Assembly (NCBI GenBank): GCA_016718605.1
Contig: JADKCY010000002.1
Coordinates: forward strand, 1,823,223-1,887,222
Reading direction: 5' to 3'
DNA from: Lysobacterales bacterium
GTDB taxonomy: Bacteria; Pseudomonadota; Gammaproteobacteria; Xanthomonadales; Xanthomonadaceae
Length of the DNA: 64,000 nucleotides
Position 1 is the stretch's first letter, and the number at the start of each line of letters is the position of its first letter. Below, piece by piece: positions 20,601 through 27,452 of the stretch. Under the pieces are notes generated by a model that had not been told where the DNA came from, made no database searches, and saw only the letters and a list, made by a program, of their open reading frames with translations. The translations under genes and the position numbers were made by a program.

Positions 20601-23192
20601 ACACAACAGCTGACCCCACCACCTGAACCGCTGGCCTTGCCATTGGATTTTCCGATGCCGCCGCAACCGACACGCGAAGCGGGCCATGTGTTGATCGAAG
20701 TGGAGGACACGTTACGAGCACAATTGCGCACAGCGGCGCGTGGGCTCGACACGACACTTTTCGTGCTGACCCTGTCGGCGTATGCGATGCTGCTGCACCA
20801 CGCCACCGGGCAGGACGACCTGGTCATCGCCGTGCCGGTTCGCGGCCGTCATCGCGCCGACGTGGAAGACGTGTTCGGTTACTTCGCCAATGTGCTGCCA
20901 CTGCGCATCCAGATTCAACTGGATGCCACGCCACGCAGCCTGATCCGTCAGGTGCAGACGCAAGTGAAGGCCGCCATGAGCCATGCCGAAGCCCCCCTGG
21001 AACGCGTGGCCGAAGTGCTGGCGCAGCGCGGTCAGCGCGGCGTGCTCTATCACACCTTGTTTGGTTTTCAGGACGACCATCAGCGTGTTGAGCAATTTGC
21101 CGATCTGCGCTTGAGCGATTGGTTGACATCACCTGTGGGCATTGCCGAAACCCTCACCGTATGGATGTGGGACAATCAGGAAGGGCAGAAGGCGTATCTG
21201 ACCTACCGTAGGGATCTGTTCGAAGCCGACAGCATGCAGCGTCTGGCTGAGCGGTTTGTGCAGTTGCTGCAGACCTTTGCCGATCTGCAGTCGCCGACGC
21301 TGGCCGCCTTGCCGCGCGCCACGCGACGCGACTTGGCAGATCAGCAGCGTTGGAACCAGACCGAACGCGACTACCCGAGGCAGCAGAATCTCGCCGAGTT
21401 CCTTTGTGCCGCGCTGGCGACACGGCCCGAGCGCACGGCGATCCGATTCGAGGCAGTTTCACTCAGTGCCGCGGACGTGCTGGCGCGCAGCGAGCGCATC
21501 GCCTTGGCTTTGCAGGCGCGCGGCATTGGTCGTGGTCAGCGGGTCGGACTTGGACTGGAACGTGGCATTGATCTGGTGCCGGTGCTGCTTGGCGTGTTGC
21601 GCGCGGGCGCGGCCTACGTGCCGCTTGATCCGGCGTTCCCGGAGGCGCGTTTGCGCATGATGGCCGAAGACGCCGGGCTGTCCGCCGTGTTGGTCGATGC
21701 GCCGGATCGCCTGCCATCGGCCTTGTGTGAGGCGCCAGTGTTGCTGCATCACCAACTGCTGGCCGAGGCAACGCCAAGCGCGTTCGATTCCCGTCACACT
21801 GCAGGGGTTACCGACGCGGCCTACGTCATCTATACCTCGGGTTCGACAGGCAAACCAAAAGGCGTGGTCGTGCCGCACGGCCCCGTGGTCAACTTCCTGC
21901 ACAGCATGGCGCGAGAGCCTGGGCTGTCGCCGGCGGATCGTCTGCTGGCCGTGACGACCCTCAGTTTCGACATTGCGGTACTGGAACTGCTGCTGCCCTT
22001 GCTCGTCGGTGCCGAGCTGATCATCGCCAGTCGCGAGGAGGCTGCCGATGGCTTTGCGCTGCGCGAACGCCTGGAGCAAAGTCGCGCGACGGTCATGCAG
22101 GCCACCCCGGCGAGCTGGCGCATGCTGATCGCGGCCGGTTGGCGCGGGCGTCCCGGCTTTAGCAGTCTGGTCGGCGGCGAAGCACTGGCGCCTGATCTGG
22201 CTGAGCAATTGCTGCAACGCTGTGCGGCAGTCTTCAACATGTACGGCCCGACTGAAACCACGGTCTGGTCGACCCTGTGGAAGGTCGAAGCGGGTCAGCC
22301 GATACGCATTGGTCGACCGATCGACAACACAGCCGTCTACGTGCTTGCTCCCGATGGCACCGCGTGTGGGGTGGGCGTGCCGGGCGAACTGTGGATCGGC
22401 GGTGAAGGTGTCACCACCGGCTACTGGCAGCGCCCGGAATTGAGCGCTGAACGTTTCACCCCCGACCCGTTCTCCAGCCGACCAGCGGCACGCATGTATC
22501 GCACCGGAGATCGCGGCCGCTGGCGCAATGACGGCGTACTCGAACATCTGGGTCGCCTCGACTTTCAGGTCAAGGTGCGCGGTTTCCGCATCGAGCTGGG
22601 CGATATCGAGTCGCGCCTGCTGGAACACCCGGGCGTGGCGGCTTGTGTGGTGATGGCACGCGAGGATGCGCCGGGCGACGTGCGGTTGGTGGCCTATGTC
22701 GATCGCCGTGATGGTTTCGATGATGAGGCTGCACTGCGTGCGCATCTTCGCGAGGGTTTGCCGCCCTACATGCTGCCGCAGCATCTGGTGTTCTTGAATG
22801 CGTTACCGCTGTTGCCGAATGGCAAGATCAACCGGCATGCCTTGCCTGCGCCGCAGGCCGACGTGCGGGAGGCCACCTCGCTGAATGGACTGGAACCGCG
22901 TCTCGCCTTGTTGCTGGGCTTGGTGCGCGAGGTGCTCGGTCAGCCCGATGTCGGGCCGGACGACAACTTCTTCGAAGTTGGTGGTCACTCTCTGCTGGCG
23001 GTCAGTCTGCTCGGGAAGCTGGAAGCGGCTACTGGCTCACGATTGAATCTGTTGCGTCTGGCCAATCAGAGCCTGCGCACATTGGCGCAGGAGCTGCCGG
23101 AAATGGTGCTGCCGGCGTCCGCATCGACGGCGGCCAAGCCCGAAGGCTGGCGCGCTCGACTGTCACGCTGGTTCGGCGCTGACCCGGCGTGA
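8646..23192 (+). CDS. Hybrid NRPS/PKS megasynthase with built-in aminotransferase, 4848 residues
   Basis: One unbroken gene for 14 domains (approximate residues; key motifs). A1 30-510 (FTSGSTGRPKG, ends PNGKLDR). T1, Ser ~559 in DAGATSL. KS 617-1040 with Cys ~788 (TACSTS), EAHGTGT and NIGHT. AT 1137-1430 with GHSVGE and HAFHS, the malonyl type. ACP, Ser ~1567 in GLDSL. Class III aminotransferase 1719-2175 with PLP Lys 2003. C1 ~2187 (NHMVFDG). A2 ~2637. T2 ~3185 (LGGHS). C2 ~3240 (HHLIWDG). T3 ~3735, with no A domain before it. C3 ~3789 (HHIISDG). A3 ~4239. T4 ~4782. No TE, KR or MT. Binding-pocket positions read DVWHISLVD (A1), DVWHVSLVD (A2) and DILQLGMVW (A3), predicting Ser, Ser and Gly. 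Start ATG 8646, GAGG upstream. Likely product: Ser extended by malonate and transaminated, then Ser, an unknown residue and Gly. Confidence 0.93.
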   Translation: MSEWPVPTRVRAFNASAQDFDLSRSLAACLGQALTYHAARLAVQFDDRQLSYADLAQQAWALAQHLRAAGLGPGDRVAVCMPRSPELVVALVGTLLSGAAYVPLDPDYPEARLIQMWQDADAKCLLIAKAAAQDWPPTSSDLPVLRLDSMALMATPVTAFECDARPDDAAYMIFTSGSTGRPKGALNSHRGILNRLLWMQAQYQLLPGERVLQKTPYSFDVSVWEFFWPLLQGACIVLAKPGGHRDPRYLAHLIQRENVDVLHFVPSMLAHFLDEPQAAACVGVRQVICSGEALPAELVRRFFHVLPSVALDNLYGPTEAAVDVSWWPCHAGQTDSSVPIGFPVANTQLYVRDAQGQALDVGEVGELYIGGVQVGLGYLGRDEETRERFIDDPFQPGGMLYRTGDLARWREDGALDYLGRSDQQIKLKGNRIELGEIEAQLLCLPEVRHAAVLVQNSGQADAHLLAVLSPPSAIGLAELRSVLARTLPEVMLPEALQFCDTMPLLPNGKLDRHSLARQMGTLPSGEAPAQADGDLLSFWRKALGQPDLGVDSHLFDAGATSLMVLRFLAHVRRQGEQRLSVADVYDQPTLRALQLHLTQQTVRVQAPETAPESRAGNRAVAIVGMAAMTPGAEDLDAFWQLLLDGRDAITHFAIDELDPRVPRELAGRETYVRARGVLAHADAFDASFFGIPAHEARLIDPQQRVLLQQAWLALEHAGIDPARSGDIGVFAGVGHNTWWPMLLADAPERVRGAGEFATMVANDKDYVATRIAHRLNLHGPAISLHTACSTSLVAVAQAVAALRAGQCEIALAGGASIHVPQASGYLQVDGGMESADGRCRPFDAEANGTVFSNGAAMLVLKPLAQAEADGDTVYAVIEGIGLNNDGGEKASFTAPSLRGQLDCLQRALRDAGVDGGSVGYIEAHGTGTALGDPIEVGALARAYSADGRRLQRCVLGSAKSNIGHTVAAAGALGLIKAALCLHHQRIPGTAHYRSPNPQLDLPNTPFAIHAEAIDWPRTEAPRRAAVSSFGVGGTNAHVVLREAPPPRAASVSADALQLLPLSARSADALQARAGDLARYLGTHDVALSEVATTLMRGRQAMPLRHSLVVGSVEDAIQQLQSGVTAHPLHAASAPRAVWLFPGQGAQHPGMSAALYAAFPAFAEALEEVMQAVLAHRAADAESQVALRDLLLSPLASAAQMADTRQAQPALFCHAWAMATWLRSLGLQPDAVIGHSVGELAAASVAGHLRLQDAARLVCVRAEAMAAQPRGAMLAVRCDASTLAAQLPAGVEIAGINAPQLTVVAGPAATIDVWADDLAESGMQVTRLQVSHAFHSAAMVGAMPDLRAACIGLETQPSATPLWSCRSGARWPPGQAGDPDYWTAQMREAVRFSPAVQGVLAEAAAQGEDCVFVDLGPGQQLAALLRQHRDTRGQMPRVATLCGPAHAPAEGVRHALQGLGQLWCHGLAVRWPMPRGQARATLPGYAFEAQRIELPAPRSAAAQTEPMPARDPRPAAHALQHQENDVNPTPDRMPVLQAELRRVLAAVAGLSSEELDPRAPLLAQGLDSLSLTQATLEIERVFGEKLRFRRLLEDLDSVEKLALHLHAVLPAERFMPAAARVGPSAVQAFAGASIAAGEWLPPGALASPAQAADVLGLIQQQMALMQQQLTVLAASGLGHASVPSPMPMPMPRAAVLAVSPEAKADLVAQPFGASPRIAVKPTQILTDTQRAWLDDFTARYLARSGGSREFSQRHRARMADPRVVTGFNPLWKDLVYPLVVDRSQGSRLWDIDGNEYIDLLSCFGANLLGYQPPTVIAAMQDQLTRGIEVGPQHPLSADVAELIAEFSGHERVGFCNTGSEAVMGAMRVARTVTGRKTIAIFTHSYHGIFDEVLVRGTKQLRSLAAAPGILANAVENVLVLDYASDEALRVLRERAGELAAIMIEPVQNRFPTLQPHAFVQSLREIADQYGCALIFDEVVTGFRLAPGGAQQFYGVRADLCTYGKIIGGGLPFAAIAGKREWMDALDGGFWQYGDDSYPEAGVTYFAGTFVRHPLALAAAKATLLHLKAGGQALYDRINARTEAFISRLNRALDERAAPLRAVHCASLWRLAWDEGQTYQSLFYYLLRHHGLHVYEQFGHFVTEVMDEADLQRISAVILAAVDELLALGLLRRRDGLPPPNPPTAAREGVLTPGQSERWLAASFDASAMQALNETLRLQLRGDIDMAALQRALQHVCERHDAFVTAFDTEAPLQRLSALRAVPVLHDLRSESDPAQAAELLLEAQRLARFTLDQAPLLNIDMLCLDDQQVVVHLVANHMVFDGWASSVWLRELATSYHAFARGQLPALPPAGSAIAFAAQVQAEFDSAAGDEDLAWWQSQMQDLPAALSLSDLDPPAQRCFSAHTVQRRLQGDAWQALQARASVHKATIFQWLLCEVALWLKRETGQSDFLLSLPWAAQNFGRHPALIADGVLDLPLRLCLPDVEQCEQALPIVRDALFDALEHPRVTQGRLARALQCPPRGDRPPLTGIYFNLNPGLDLHAFEPLLAELSEGRKPGLLGELIFNFYEDADALSLDLHYSDEFFSAERIESLLSALWACFGGERCPVIDDPVKANFPSRARADGLNEEDIRRLLQWNATDVAWDLSPRLGDLLQQAAKRFTTQTALRFEGQSISYGQLDAWARSLAESLVRQGIGPGQRVGICIDRSIELIVALISTIYSGAAYVPLDPGYPQDRLRQMCEDAQLVLVLSRGDELRLVSDALAGQRVQKLDLGALPLPSLHALPKGNASDPAYIIFTSGSTGRPKGATNSHRGIVNRLLWMQSEFQLGLKDRVLQKTPSSFDVSVWEFFLPLMYGATLVIARPDGHRDAQYLLKLVRDEAISLMHFVPSMLRAFLDQDMAGDLSALRQVVCSGEALPFALVERFFAALPKVRLANLYGPTEAAVDVTCWHCSPGEPRSLVPIGRPIANTRMHILGDQQELLPVGATGEIWIAGVQVGLGYFGRPELSAERFVDDPFQIGSKMYRTGDLGRWLNDGSIEYLGRADHQIKLRGYRIELGEIEAALEQVEGVAQAVVVAEKFAEEDVRLVAHLTTMTGRAARGLGDIRSALARRLPEFMLPQHVRWHDHLPLLSSGKVDRKSLPAVARREVDPPAKTPDRVEELCQYMAAVLQHDVVTADDNFFSLGGHSLLAAQLAARIRRQWQVKLGLRDLFEAPTPRQLATRLRAQAVDADDSSALTASKQSSGPLSAQQQRLWFAERLSPGQTVAHVPVAFELRGAVDQAALHLALLAVQQQQPSLRSALMDSSDGLGQQRIEDDVALPFQAIVLSKQSRASALMQDALDAMLDEPFDLQQGPLWRVRLFVLDSQRCVLAAVFHHLIWDGASVALWWRALATAYAAAKSGVAIELPTPDHTVIDYAHWQRAQRDSATMRQTQQFWRNQLDPLPPPLALPCDYPRPSHWQSEAEVIRFSVPTALRQAMQIRAQQLGLAPVVLWLQAWATTLARRAGQRDVLVGMLAHGRDMPEWSTLAGFFARALPLCLRGLDTAHSGQLSRDIAAALHAALAHAELAIEQLVQQMDLPRDPSRALLLQNTFSFEQDNGSEIAWPGLRVREWPMPLRGAEHDVGLWLQADRDRMEGVLVGAAALFSEASLRALVCDTLDAAAQLCGLAALGSRWPSINIQSRGQKALPARDFSSVQTQNAPPALSASTELMLSLWRDLLQVQDIDPTLSFVAQGGHSLLMMQLAARIESEFGTRLPLRTIVEAPDLLTLVRAIETERVTLAPIPSLDLEIGVPLSPMQTRLWHAEQLEPGKPTYHIVPTGRLDGPLNVSLLKRAVDMLTLRHGALRTQFFIDALGRARQRCAPSMGLPFELIDLSGLCNASECAAAVESGLREVSLKPFDLQNGPLLRAYLFRLDLHTHVLCFVVHHIISDGWSLHLLFHDLAYLYDELRCARTPEAYPATVRHADFAAWLRERAEGESLQADIDFWTQQLTPPPEPLALPLDFPMPPQPTREAGHVLIEVEDTLRAQLRTAARGLDTTLFVLTLSAYAMLLHHATGQDDLVIAVPVRGRHRADVEDVFGYFANVLPLRIQIQLDATPRSLIRQVQTQVKAAMSHAEAPLERVAEVLAQRGQRGVLYHTLFGFQDDHQRVEQFADLRLSDWLTSPVGIAETLTVWMWDNQEGQKAYLTYRRDLFEADSMQRLAERFVQLLQTFADLQSPTLAALPRATRRDLADQQRWNQTERDYPRQQNLAEFLCAALATRPERTAIRFEAVSLSAADVLARSERIALALQARGIGRGQRVGLGLERGIDLVPVLLGVLRAGAAYVPLDPAFPEARLRMMAEDAGLSAVLVDAPDRLPSALCEAPVLLHHQLLAEATPSAFDSRHTAGVTDAAYVIYTSGSTGKPKGVVVPHGPVVNFLHSMAREPGLSPADRLLAVTTLSFDIAVLELLLPLLVGAELIIASREEAADGFALRERLEQSRATVMQATPASWRMLIAAGWRGRPGFSSLVGGEALAPDLAEQLLQRCAAVFNMYGPTETTVWSTLWKVEAGQPIRIGRPIDNTAVYVLAPDGTACGVGVPGELWIGGEGVTTGYWQRPELSAERFTPDPFSSRPAARMYRTGDRGRWRNDGVLEHLGRLDFQVKVRGFRIELGDIESRLLEHPGVAACVVMAREDAPGDVRLVAYVDRRDGFDDEAALRAHLREGLPPYMLPQHLVFLNALPLLPNGKINRHALPAPQADVREATSLNGLEPRLALLLGLVREVLGQPDVGPDDNFFEVGGHSLLAVSLLGKLEAATGSRLNLLRLANQSLRTLAQELPEMVLPASASTAAKPEGWRARLSRWFGADPA

Positions 23193-23962
23193 TCGTCCCT
23201 GGCGCCCAGTTTTTTTCTGCCGGTGGACGCCGCTTGTTCGGCGTCTTCAGCCCGGCGCGCGAACGTGCCGATGCGGCCTTGTTGCTCTGTCCACCGATGC
23301 TGCACGAGCAGATCCGCAGTCATCGACTGTGGGCATTGCTGGCACATGCGCTGGCAGGGCAGGGCATCAGTACGCTGCGTTTTGATTACGCAGGCAGCGG
23401 CGATTCAGCAGGCGACAGTCGCACGCTTGATCTCGGCGAAGCCGTCATCGACGCCGAGTACGCACTGGCCGAACTGCGCGCCGCGACATCATCGTTGCCC
23501 ATCCATGTACTCGGTGTGCGTCTGGGCGGTTTCGTGGCCGCCGAACTGGCCCGCCGTGAAGGTCTGCCTGTGTTGCTCTGGCAGCCGTTTGAGCAGGGCG
23601 AACAGGCCTGGTCGGAGCTGCAGGCGCGCGATCTGCAAGAGCGTCGCTCGACACGCCGCTTCCCGTTTCTGCGACCCGGGCGCACGCGTGTCGTGGCCGA
23701 GCACAGCGTGATGGGCTTTGCGCTGCAGGAGCGCTTCGCCAACCGTCTGATTTCGGCGCGATCACCCTTCGATGCCACCCAGCCGTATGTCCTGGATGCG
23801 GACGCCGAGGTGGATCGCTGCCATCGGCACACGGTCGATGTGGCCTTGCCCATGGCGCTGTCCGACTGGGCAGGTTGGATCGACATCACCGGGCCGTTTC
23901 CGCCGTCCGATGTCGAGCACACCGCACTACGCATGGCGGCGCGCATGCGAGGTCGCACATGA
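23189..23962 (+). CDS. Alpha/beta hydrolase-fold protein without a nucleophile (XrtA hydrolase-2 like)
   Basis: A 257-residue alpha/beta hydrolase. The core strand LLLCPPMLHEQIRSHRLW and LRFDYAGSGDSAGD are typical of the small hydrolases of exosortase A EPS loci. The nucleophile elbow, normally G-x-S-x-G, reads G-V-R-L-G, so the serine is replaced by arginine and hydrolysis by the usual mechanism is doubtful. The start is GTG at 23189, overlapping the megasynthase stop as GTGA, and the stop overlaps the next hydrolase. With no thioesterase in the megasynthase, this protein or its neighbour could help release or transfer the peptide. It may act as a binding subunit. Confidence 0.7.
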   Translation: MIVPGAQFFSAGGRRLFGVFSPARERADAALLLCPPMLHEQIRSHRLWALLAHALAGQGISTLRFDYAGSGDSAGDSRTLDLGEAVIDAEYALAELRAATSSLPIHVLGVRLGGFVAAELARREGLPVLLWQPFEQGEQAWSELQARDLQERRSTRRFPFLRPGRTRVVAEHSVMGFALQERFANRLISARSPFDATQPYVLDADAEVDRCHRHTVDVALPMALSDWAGWIDITGPFPPSDVEHTALRMAARMRGRT

Positions 23963-24792
23963 CCGCTGCCGCGCAGGAATGTGTCATCGCGCTGGACGAT
24001 GGACGGCATGCCATCGTCAGCGGTGCGACGTCGGCGGAAGGTACCCTGCTGGTCTGGCTCAATGCGGGATTTTTGCCGCATGTCGGTCCGTTCCGATTGC
24101 ACGTCGAACTGGGGCGGCAGTTGGCGGCGCAGGGCTGGGCCAGCGCGCGTTTCGATGCGCCCGGCATCGGCGACAGCGTCGCTGCTGCGCAAACCACGCC
24201 AGTGCGCACACTCTGCCGCGACCTAGACACGCTGCACATCGCGACGGGCTGCACACGCTTTGTCATCGGTGGCATCTGCAGTGCGGCCGATTTGGCATGG
24301 GCGACGGCGCAGGCCGACAGCCGTGTGACCGGCATCGTGATGCTGGATGGCATGGCGCGCGCAGGACGCGGCTATCGCTGGGGGCAGGTGAATCTGCTGC
24401 TGCGTTTTCGCTCGCCCCTGCAGTGGCCGGGCCTGGTTCTGAAGCAACTGCTCGCCAGACGTGCTGCTGCGGACAATGCCGAGTGCGCGCTGCGCGCCGA
24501 GGACTATCGCGACTGGCCCAGCGCGGGCAGCGAATCTGAGCAATTGGCGACACTGCTCCACCGCGAGGTGCGTATTTTTGTGCGCTATACCGGCGGTGCG
24601 GCGGACTACTTCCTGCACCCGAAACAGTTCTTCGATACCTTCGGTCCACACGCACGTGACAGACGGATCGACTTCGCCCATTGGCCGCAATGCGATCATC
24701 TGTTTTTTGACCCGCAGGACCGTGCGCGCTTGGCGTCGGCCTTGCACCAATGGCTACTCACCCTGCCCACTCGGAATTCCGTCCCATCCTGA
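23959..24792 (+). CDS. Alpha/beta hydrolase with probable Cys nucleophile (XrtA hydrolase-1 like)
   Basis: A 277-residue alpha/beta hydrolase. It shows a fold start (LLVWLNAGFLPHVGPFRLH), an oxyanion/turn segment (ARFDAPGIGDS), an elbow region IGGICSAADLAW where Cys takes the nucleophile place as in dienelactone-hydrolase-type enzymes, and a late CDHLFF that supplies the catalytic His. Its ATG overlaps the previous stop (ATGA) and its own stop overlaps the next start (TGATG), so three genes are coupled. Paired hydrolases of this sort occur in XrtA EPS loci. Here the position right after a thioesterase-less NRPS makes it the best candidate for trans release or transacylation, which is inferred. 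Confidence 0.7.
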   Translation: MTAAAQECVIALDDGRHAIVSGATSAEGTLLVWLNAGFLPHVGPFRLHVELGRQLAAQGWASARFDAPGIGDSVAAAQTTPVRTLCRDLDTLHIATGCTRFVIGGICSAADLAWATAQADSRVTGIVMLDGMARAGRGYRWGQVNLLLRFRSPLQWPGLVLKQLLARRAAADNAECALRAEDYRDWPSAGSESEQLATLLHREVRIFVRYTGGAADYFLHPKQFFDTFGPHARDRRIDFAHWPQCDHLFFDPQDRARLASALHQWLLTLPTRNSVPS

Positions 24793-26444
24793 TGTCGACA
24801 CTTGCTGCCAGCGCGCTGTACCCCACACCGGAAGGCGCGCCCTTGCGGGTCGCCGTGCTGCTGGCTGGCGAATTCGCGCCGGCATGGTTGTGCGAAGCCC
24901 TGAATCGTCTGGGTGATGCGGTCTTTCTTGACCTGCAGTGGTACCAAGTGATGAGCGTGCCGAGCGTGTTGCCCGGCAACAGCGCCTATGAACGCTACCA
25001 GCGTGCCGACATGCGGCTGTTGCGCGAGCTGCAGCCGATCCTGCAGATGCGCGCGATCCAGCAGATCGGTCGTGCCCGCGCCTTGCATTTTGTGGCGGAT
25101 GAAAATGCCGGCAGCAGTCTTGATGCACATGGACTGGCGGTACTGCGTGAGCAGAAGGCAGACCTGATTCTGGCAGTGGGGATGCCGCCCGCGCAGGCGG
25201 CTCTGGCAGCCTGCGCCCGTTTGGGCGTGTGGGCCATTGCGCCGGAAGAACTCTGTGCCTTGCACTCCGGGCGCTGGTTGTTGGCTGATTTCATGCGTGG
25301 CGCGGAATGTACCTTGGGTGGCTTGCGCGTCTACAGCTCGCAGGCCAAGGGCTGGCTGTTGCTCGAGCCAGGTGAATCCTCGGTGGCGCAACTGAGTTTT
25401 GCCCGGCATCGCGCTTACCAATTGCAGAAAGGGCCAGCGCAGTTGCTGCGTGCCCTGCGGCGGGTGGCCAATGGCATGACGCCGCGCAGCCGTGTCGGGA
25501 TCGCAGAGGCGCGACCGGGGATCGGCACGCTGATACGTTTGGCGCTGCGCTTATTCGGGCGCGCCTGGACGCGGCATCGGCCGCGCATGGGACGCGCCGA
25601 GCGCTGGTGCATCGCCGTGCGTGAGTCGGACCGTGGTCTCGATCCTGATCGTCCGTTTGCTCAGGACTTCCGACGCATCGATGCGCCCAAGGGGCAGTTT
25701 TGGGCCGATCCGATGCCCTGGATCGACAATGGCCGTCGCTATGTGCTGGTCGAATCCTGGGACTACGCGCGCCAACTCGGCGATGTGCTGGCGCTGGAAT
25801 TGGATGCGCAATTGCGTGTGCGCCAGGTCACCACTGCGCTGCGCGAGCCCTATCACCTATCGTTTCCAATGCTGTTTCGCTGGGCCGAACAAACCTGCAT
25901 GGTGGCCGAGTCTGCACAAGTAAAGCGGGTGGACCTGCGCGTCGCGCAACGCTTTCCCGATCGCTGGTCGAACATGGCGACCCTGCTGCACGGCTGGCGT
26001 GTCGTCGATGCCACCTTGACCGAATACGCCGGGCGTTGCTGGATGTTTGCCAGCGTCGCCGAAACGCCCTTCGACGACGGCGGTCGCGAATGGAACGAAT
26101 TGTTCCTGTTTCATGCCGACACACCGCTCGGACCGTGGTTGCCACATCCGGGCAATCCGATCTGCACCGATGTGCGCCGCTCACGCTCGGCGGGCCCCTT
26201 GTTCATGCACAACGGCAGATTGATTCGCCCGGCGCAGGACTGTGCCGCCGAATATGGCCGCGCGGTGGTGTTCAACGAGATCACCACACTCACCACCGAG
26301 CACTTCGCTGAGCGACGTCTGGGCACACTGGAGCCGGATTGGTTGCCTGGAATTGACGGTTGCCACACCTACGCGCGTCACGGCCGATTGGAAGTGCTGG
26401 ACGCGAAATATCTGGCCCCGCGCGCCGACACGCGCGCTACTTGA
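24792..26444 (+). CDS. Fusion of formyltransferase-like domain and five-bladed beta-propeller (GINT1_N/GH43-like)
   Basis: A 550-residue protein. The N-terminal ~220 residues resemble formyltransferase-fold proteins (RVAVLLAGEFAPAWLCEAL ... ADLILAVGMPP). From about residue 280 a second part shows propeller repeats such as GQFWADPMPW, RRYVLVESWDY, PYHLSFPMLF and WNELFLFHAD, with RSAGPLFMHNGRLIRPAQDC near the end. This layout resembles bacterial fusions carrying the N-terminal domain of glucosamine inositolphosphorylceramide transferase, related in fold to GH43/GH32 enzymes. It could formylate or otherwise modify an amino sugar of the EPS or peptide. I chose the ATG at 24792 because it overlaps the upstream stop; an in-frame start at 24750 would overlap much more. 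The function is not established. Confidence 0.6.
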   Translation: MSTLAASALYPTPEGAPLRVAVLLAGEFAPAWLCEALNRLGDAVFLDLQWYQVMSVPSVLPGNSAYERYQRADMRLLRELQPILQMRAIQQIGRARALHFVADENAGSSLDAHGLAVLREQKADLILAVGMPPAQAALAACARLGVWAIAPEELCALHSGRWLLADFMRGAECTLGGLRVYSSQAKGWLLLEPGESSVAQLSFARHRAYQLQKGPAQLLRALRRVANGMTPRSRVGIAEARPGIGTLIRLALRLFGRAWTRHRPRMGRAERWCIAVRESDRGLDPDRPFAQDFRRIDAPKGQFWADPMPWIDNGRRYVLVESWDYARQLGDVLALELDAQLRVRQVTTALREPYHLSFPMLFRWAEQTCMVAESAQVKRVDLRVAQRFPDRWSNMATLLHGWRVVDATLTEYAGRCWMFASVAETPFDDGGREWNELFLFHADTPLGPWLPHPGNPICTDVRRSRSAGPLFMHNGRLIRPAQDCAAEYGRAVVFNEITTLTTEHFAERRLGTLEPDWLPGIDGCHTYARHGRLEVLDAKYLAPRADTRAT

Positions 26445-26456
26445 GGCGATAAAGCC

Positions 26457-27452
26457 ATGTCCCATGCCCCCATTCTGGTTACCGGCGGTGCCGGTTACAT
26501 CGGCAGCCATGTCGTACTTCAACTGCGCGAACAAGGCGAGCGCGTGATCGTGCTCGACAATCTGAGTACCGGTTTTGCCGATGCGGTGATCGGTGCCGAG
26601 CTGGTGGTCGGCGAGGTTGGCGATAGTGCGCTCGTCGAAGCCCTGTTGCGTCAACACGGCATAGATACGGTAATGCATTTTGCCGCCCGCACGATCGTGC
26701 CGGAATCGGTTGCCGATCCACTGCGCTACTACGGCAATAACACCTGCGCCACGCGCAATCTGCTGGGCGCGTGTCAGCTGGTGAGCGTCAAGCACGTGGT
26801 GTTCTCCTCGACGGCGGCGGTGTACGGCATTCCCGGCGCAGGACGTGCTGCCGAATGTGATGCGACGCAGCCGATCAATCCCTATGGCAGCAGCAAGCTG
26901 ATGAGCGAGTGGATGCTGCGCGATCTGTCCGCCGCGACGCCGCTGCGGCATGTCGCGCTGCGCTACTTCAACGTTGCCGGGTGTGACCGCGCAGGTCGAG
27001 TCGGTCAATCCACTGAAAAGGCGACCTTACTGGTGAAGGTCGCCGCCGAAGCCGCCTTGGGCATTCGGCCCCACGTCGCGATCTTCGGCACCGACTATCC
27101 CACGGCCGATGGCACTGGCGTGCGTGACTACATTCACGTCGAAGACCTGGCATCGGCACATCTGGCCGCCTTGCACTACCTGCGTGCCGGTGGTGAATCG
27201 GTCACGCTGAATGCCGGTTACGGGCATGGCTACAGCGTGCGCGAGGTGCTCTCTGCCATGAGTCGCGCGTTGGGTAGCGCGGTGCCGTTTGTCGAACAGC
27301 CGCGGCGCGCGGGTGATCCGCCCGAACTGGTGGCCGAGTGCTCGCGAATTCAGCAGGTGCTCGGCTGGAAACCTGCGCTCGACGATCTGGACCTGATCTG
27401 CGCCAGCGCGCTGCAATGGGAACGCACGCTGCTGGCGCGTCGCGGTGCGTGA
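26457..27452 (+). CDS. galE: UDP-glucose 4-epimerase
   Basis: A 331-residue extended SDR of the GalE family. It has the NAD motif VTGGAGYIGSH, VIVLDNLSTGF, the FSSTAAVYG serine block, catalytic NPYGSSKLMSE, LRYFNVAG and the GalE-specific TADGTGVRDYIHVEDL. It interconverts UDP-glucose and UDP-galactose, or the N-acetyl forms, for the polysaccharide. A gap of 12 bases after the propeller fusion and an overlap with the VanZ-like gene place it in the same operon. At 331 residues it is of normal length. Confidence 0.92.
   Translation: MSHAPILVTGGAGYIGSHVVLQLREQGERVIVLDNLSTGFADAVIGAELVVGEVGDSALVEALLRQHGIDTVMHFAARTIVPESVADPLRYYGNNTCATRNLLGACQLVSVKHVVFSSTAAVYGIPGAGRAAECDATQPINPYGSSKLMSEWMLRDLSAATPLRHVALRYFNVAGCDRAGRVGQSTEKATLLVKVAAEAALGIRPHVAIFGTDYPTADGTGVRDYIHVEDLASAHLAALHYLRAGGESVTLNAGYGHGYSVREVLSAMSRALGSAVPFVEQPRRAGDPPELVAECSRIQQVLGWKPALDDLDLICASALQWERTLLARRGA

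Noticed and set aside
21459..22784. Minus-strand frame of 441 codons opposite A3
   Set aside because: The A3 core motifs are intact on the plus strand, and the antisense product shows no family pattern.
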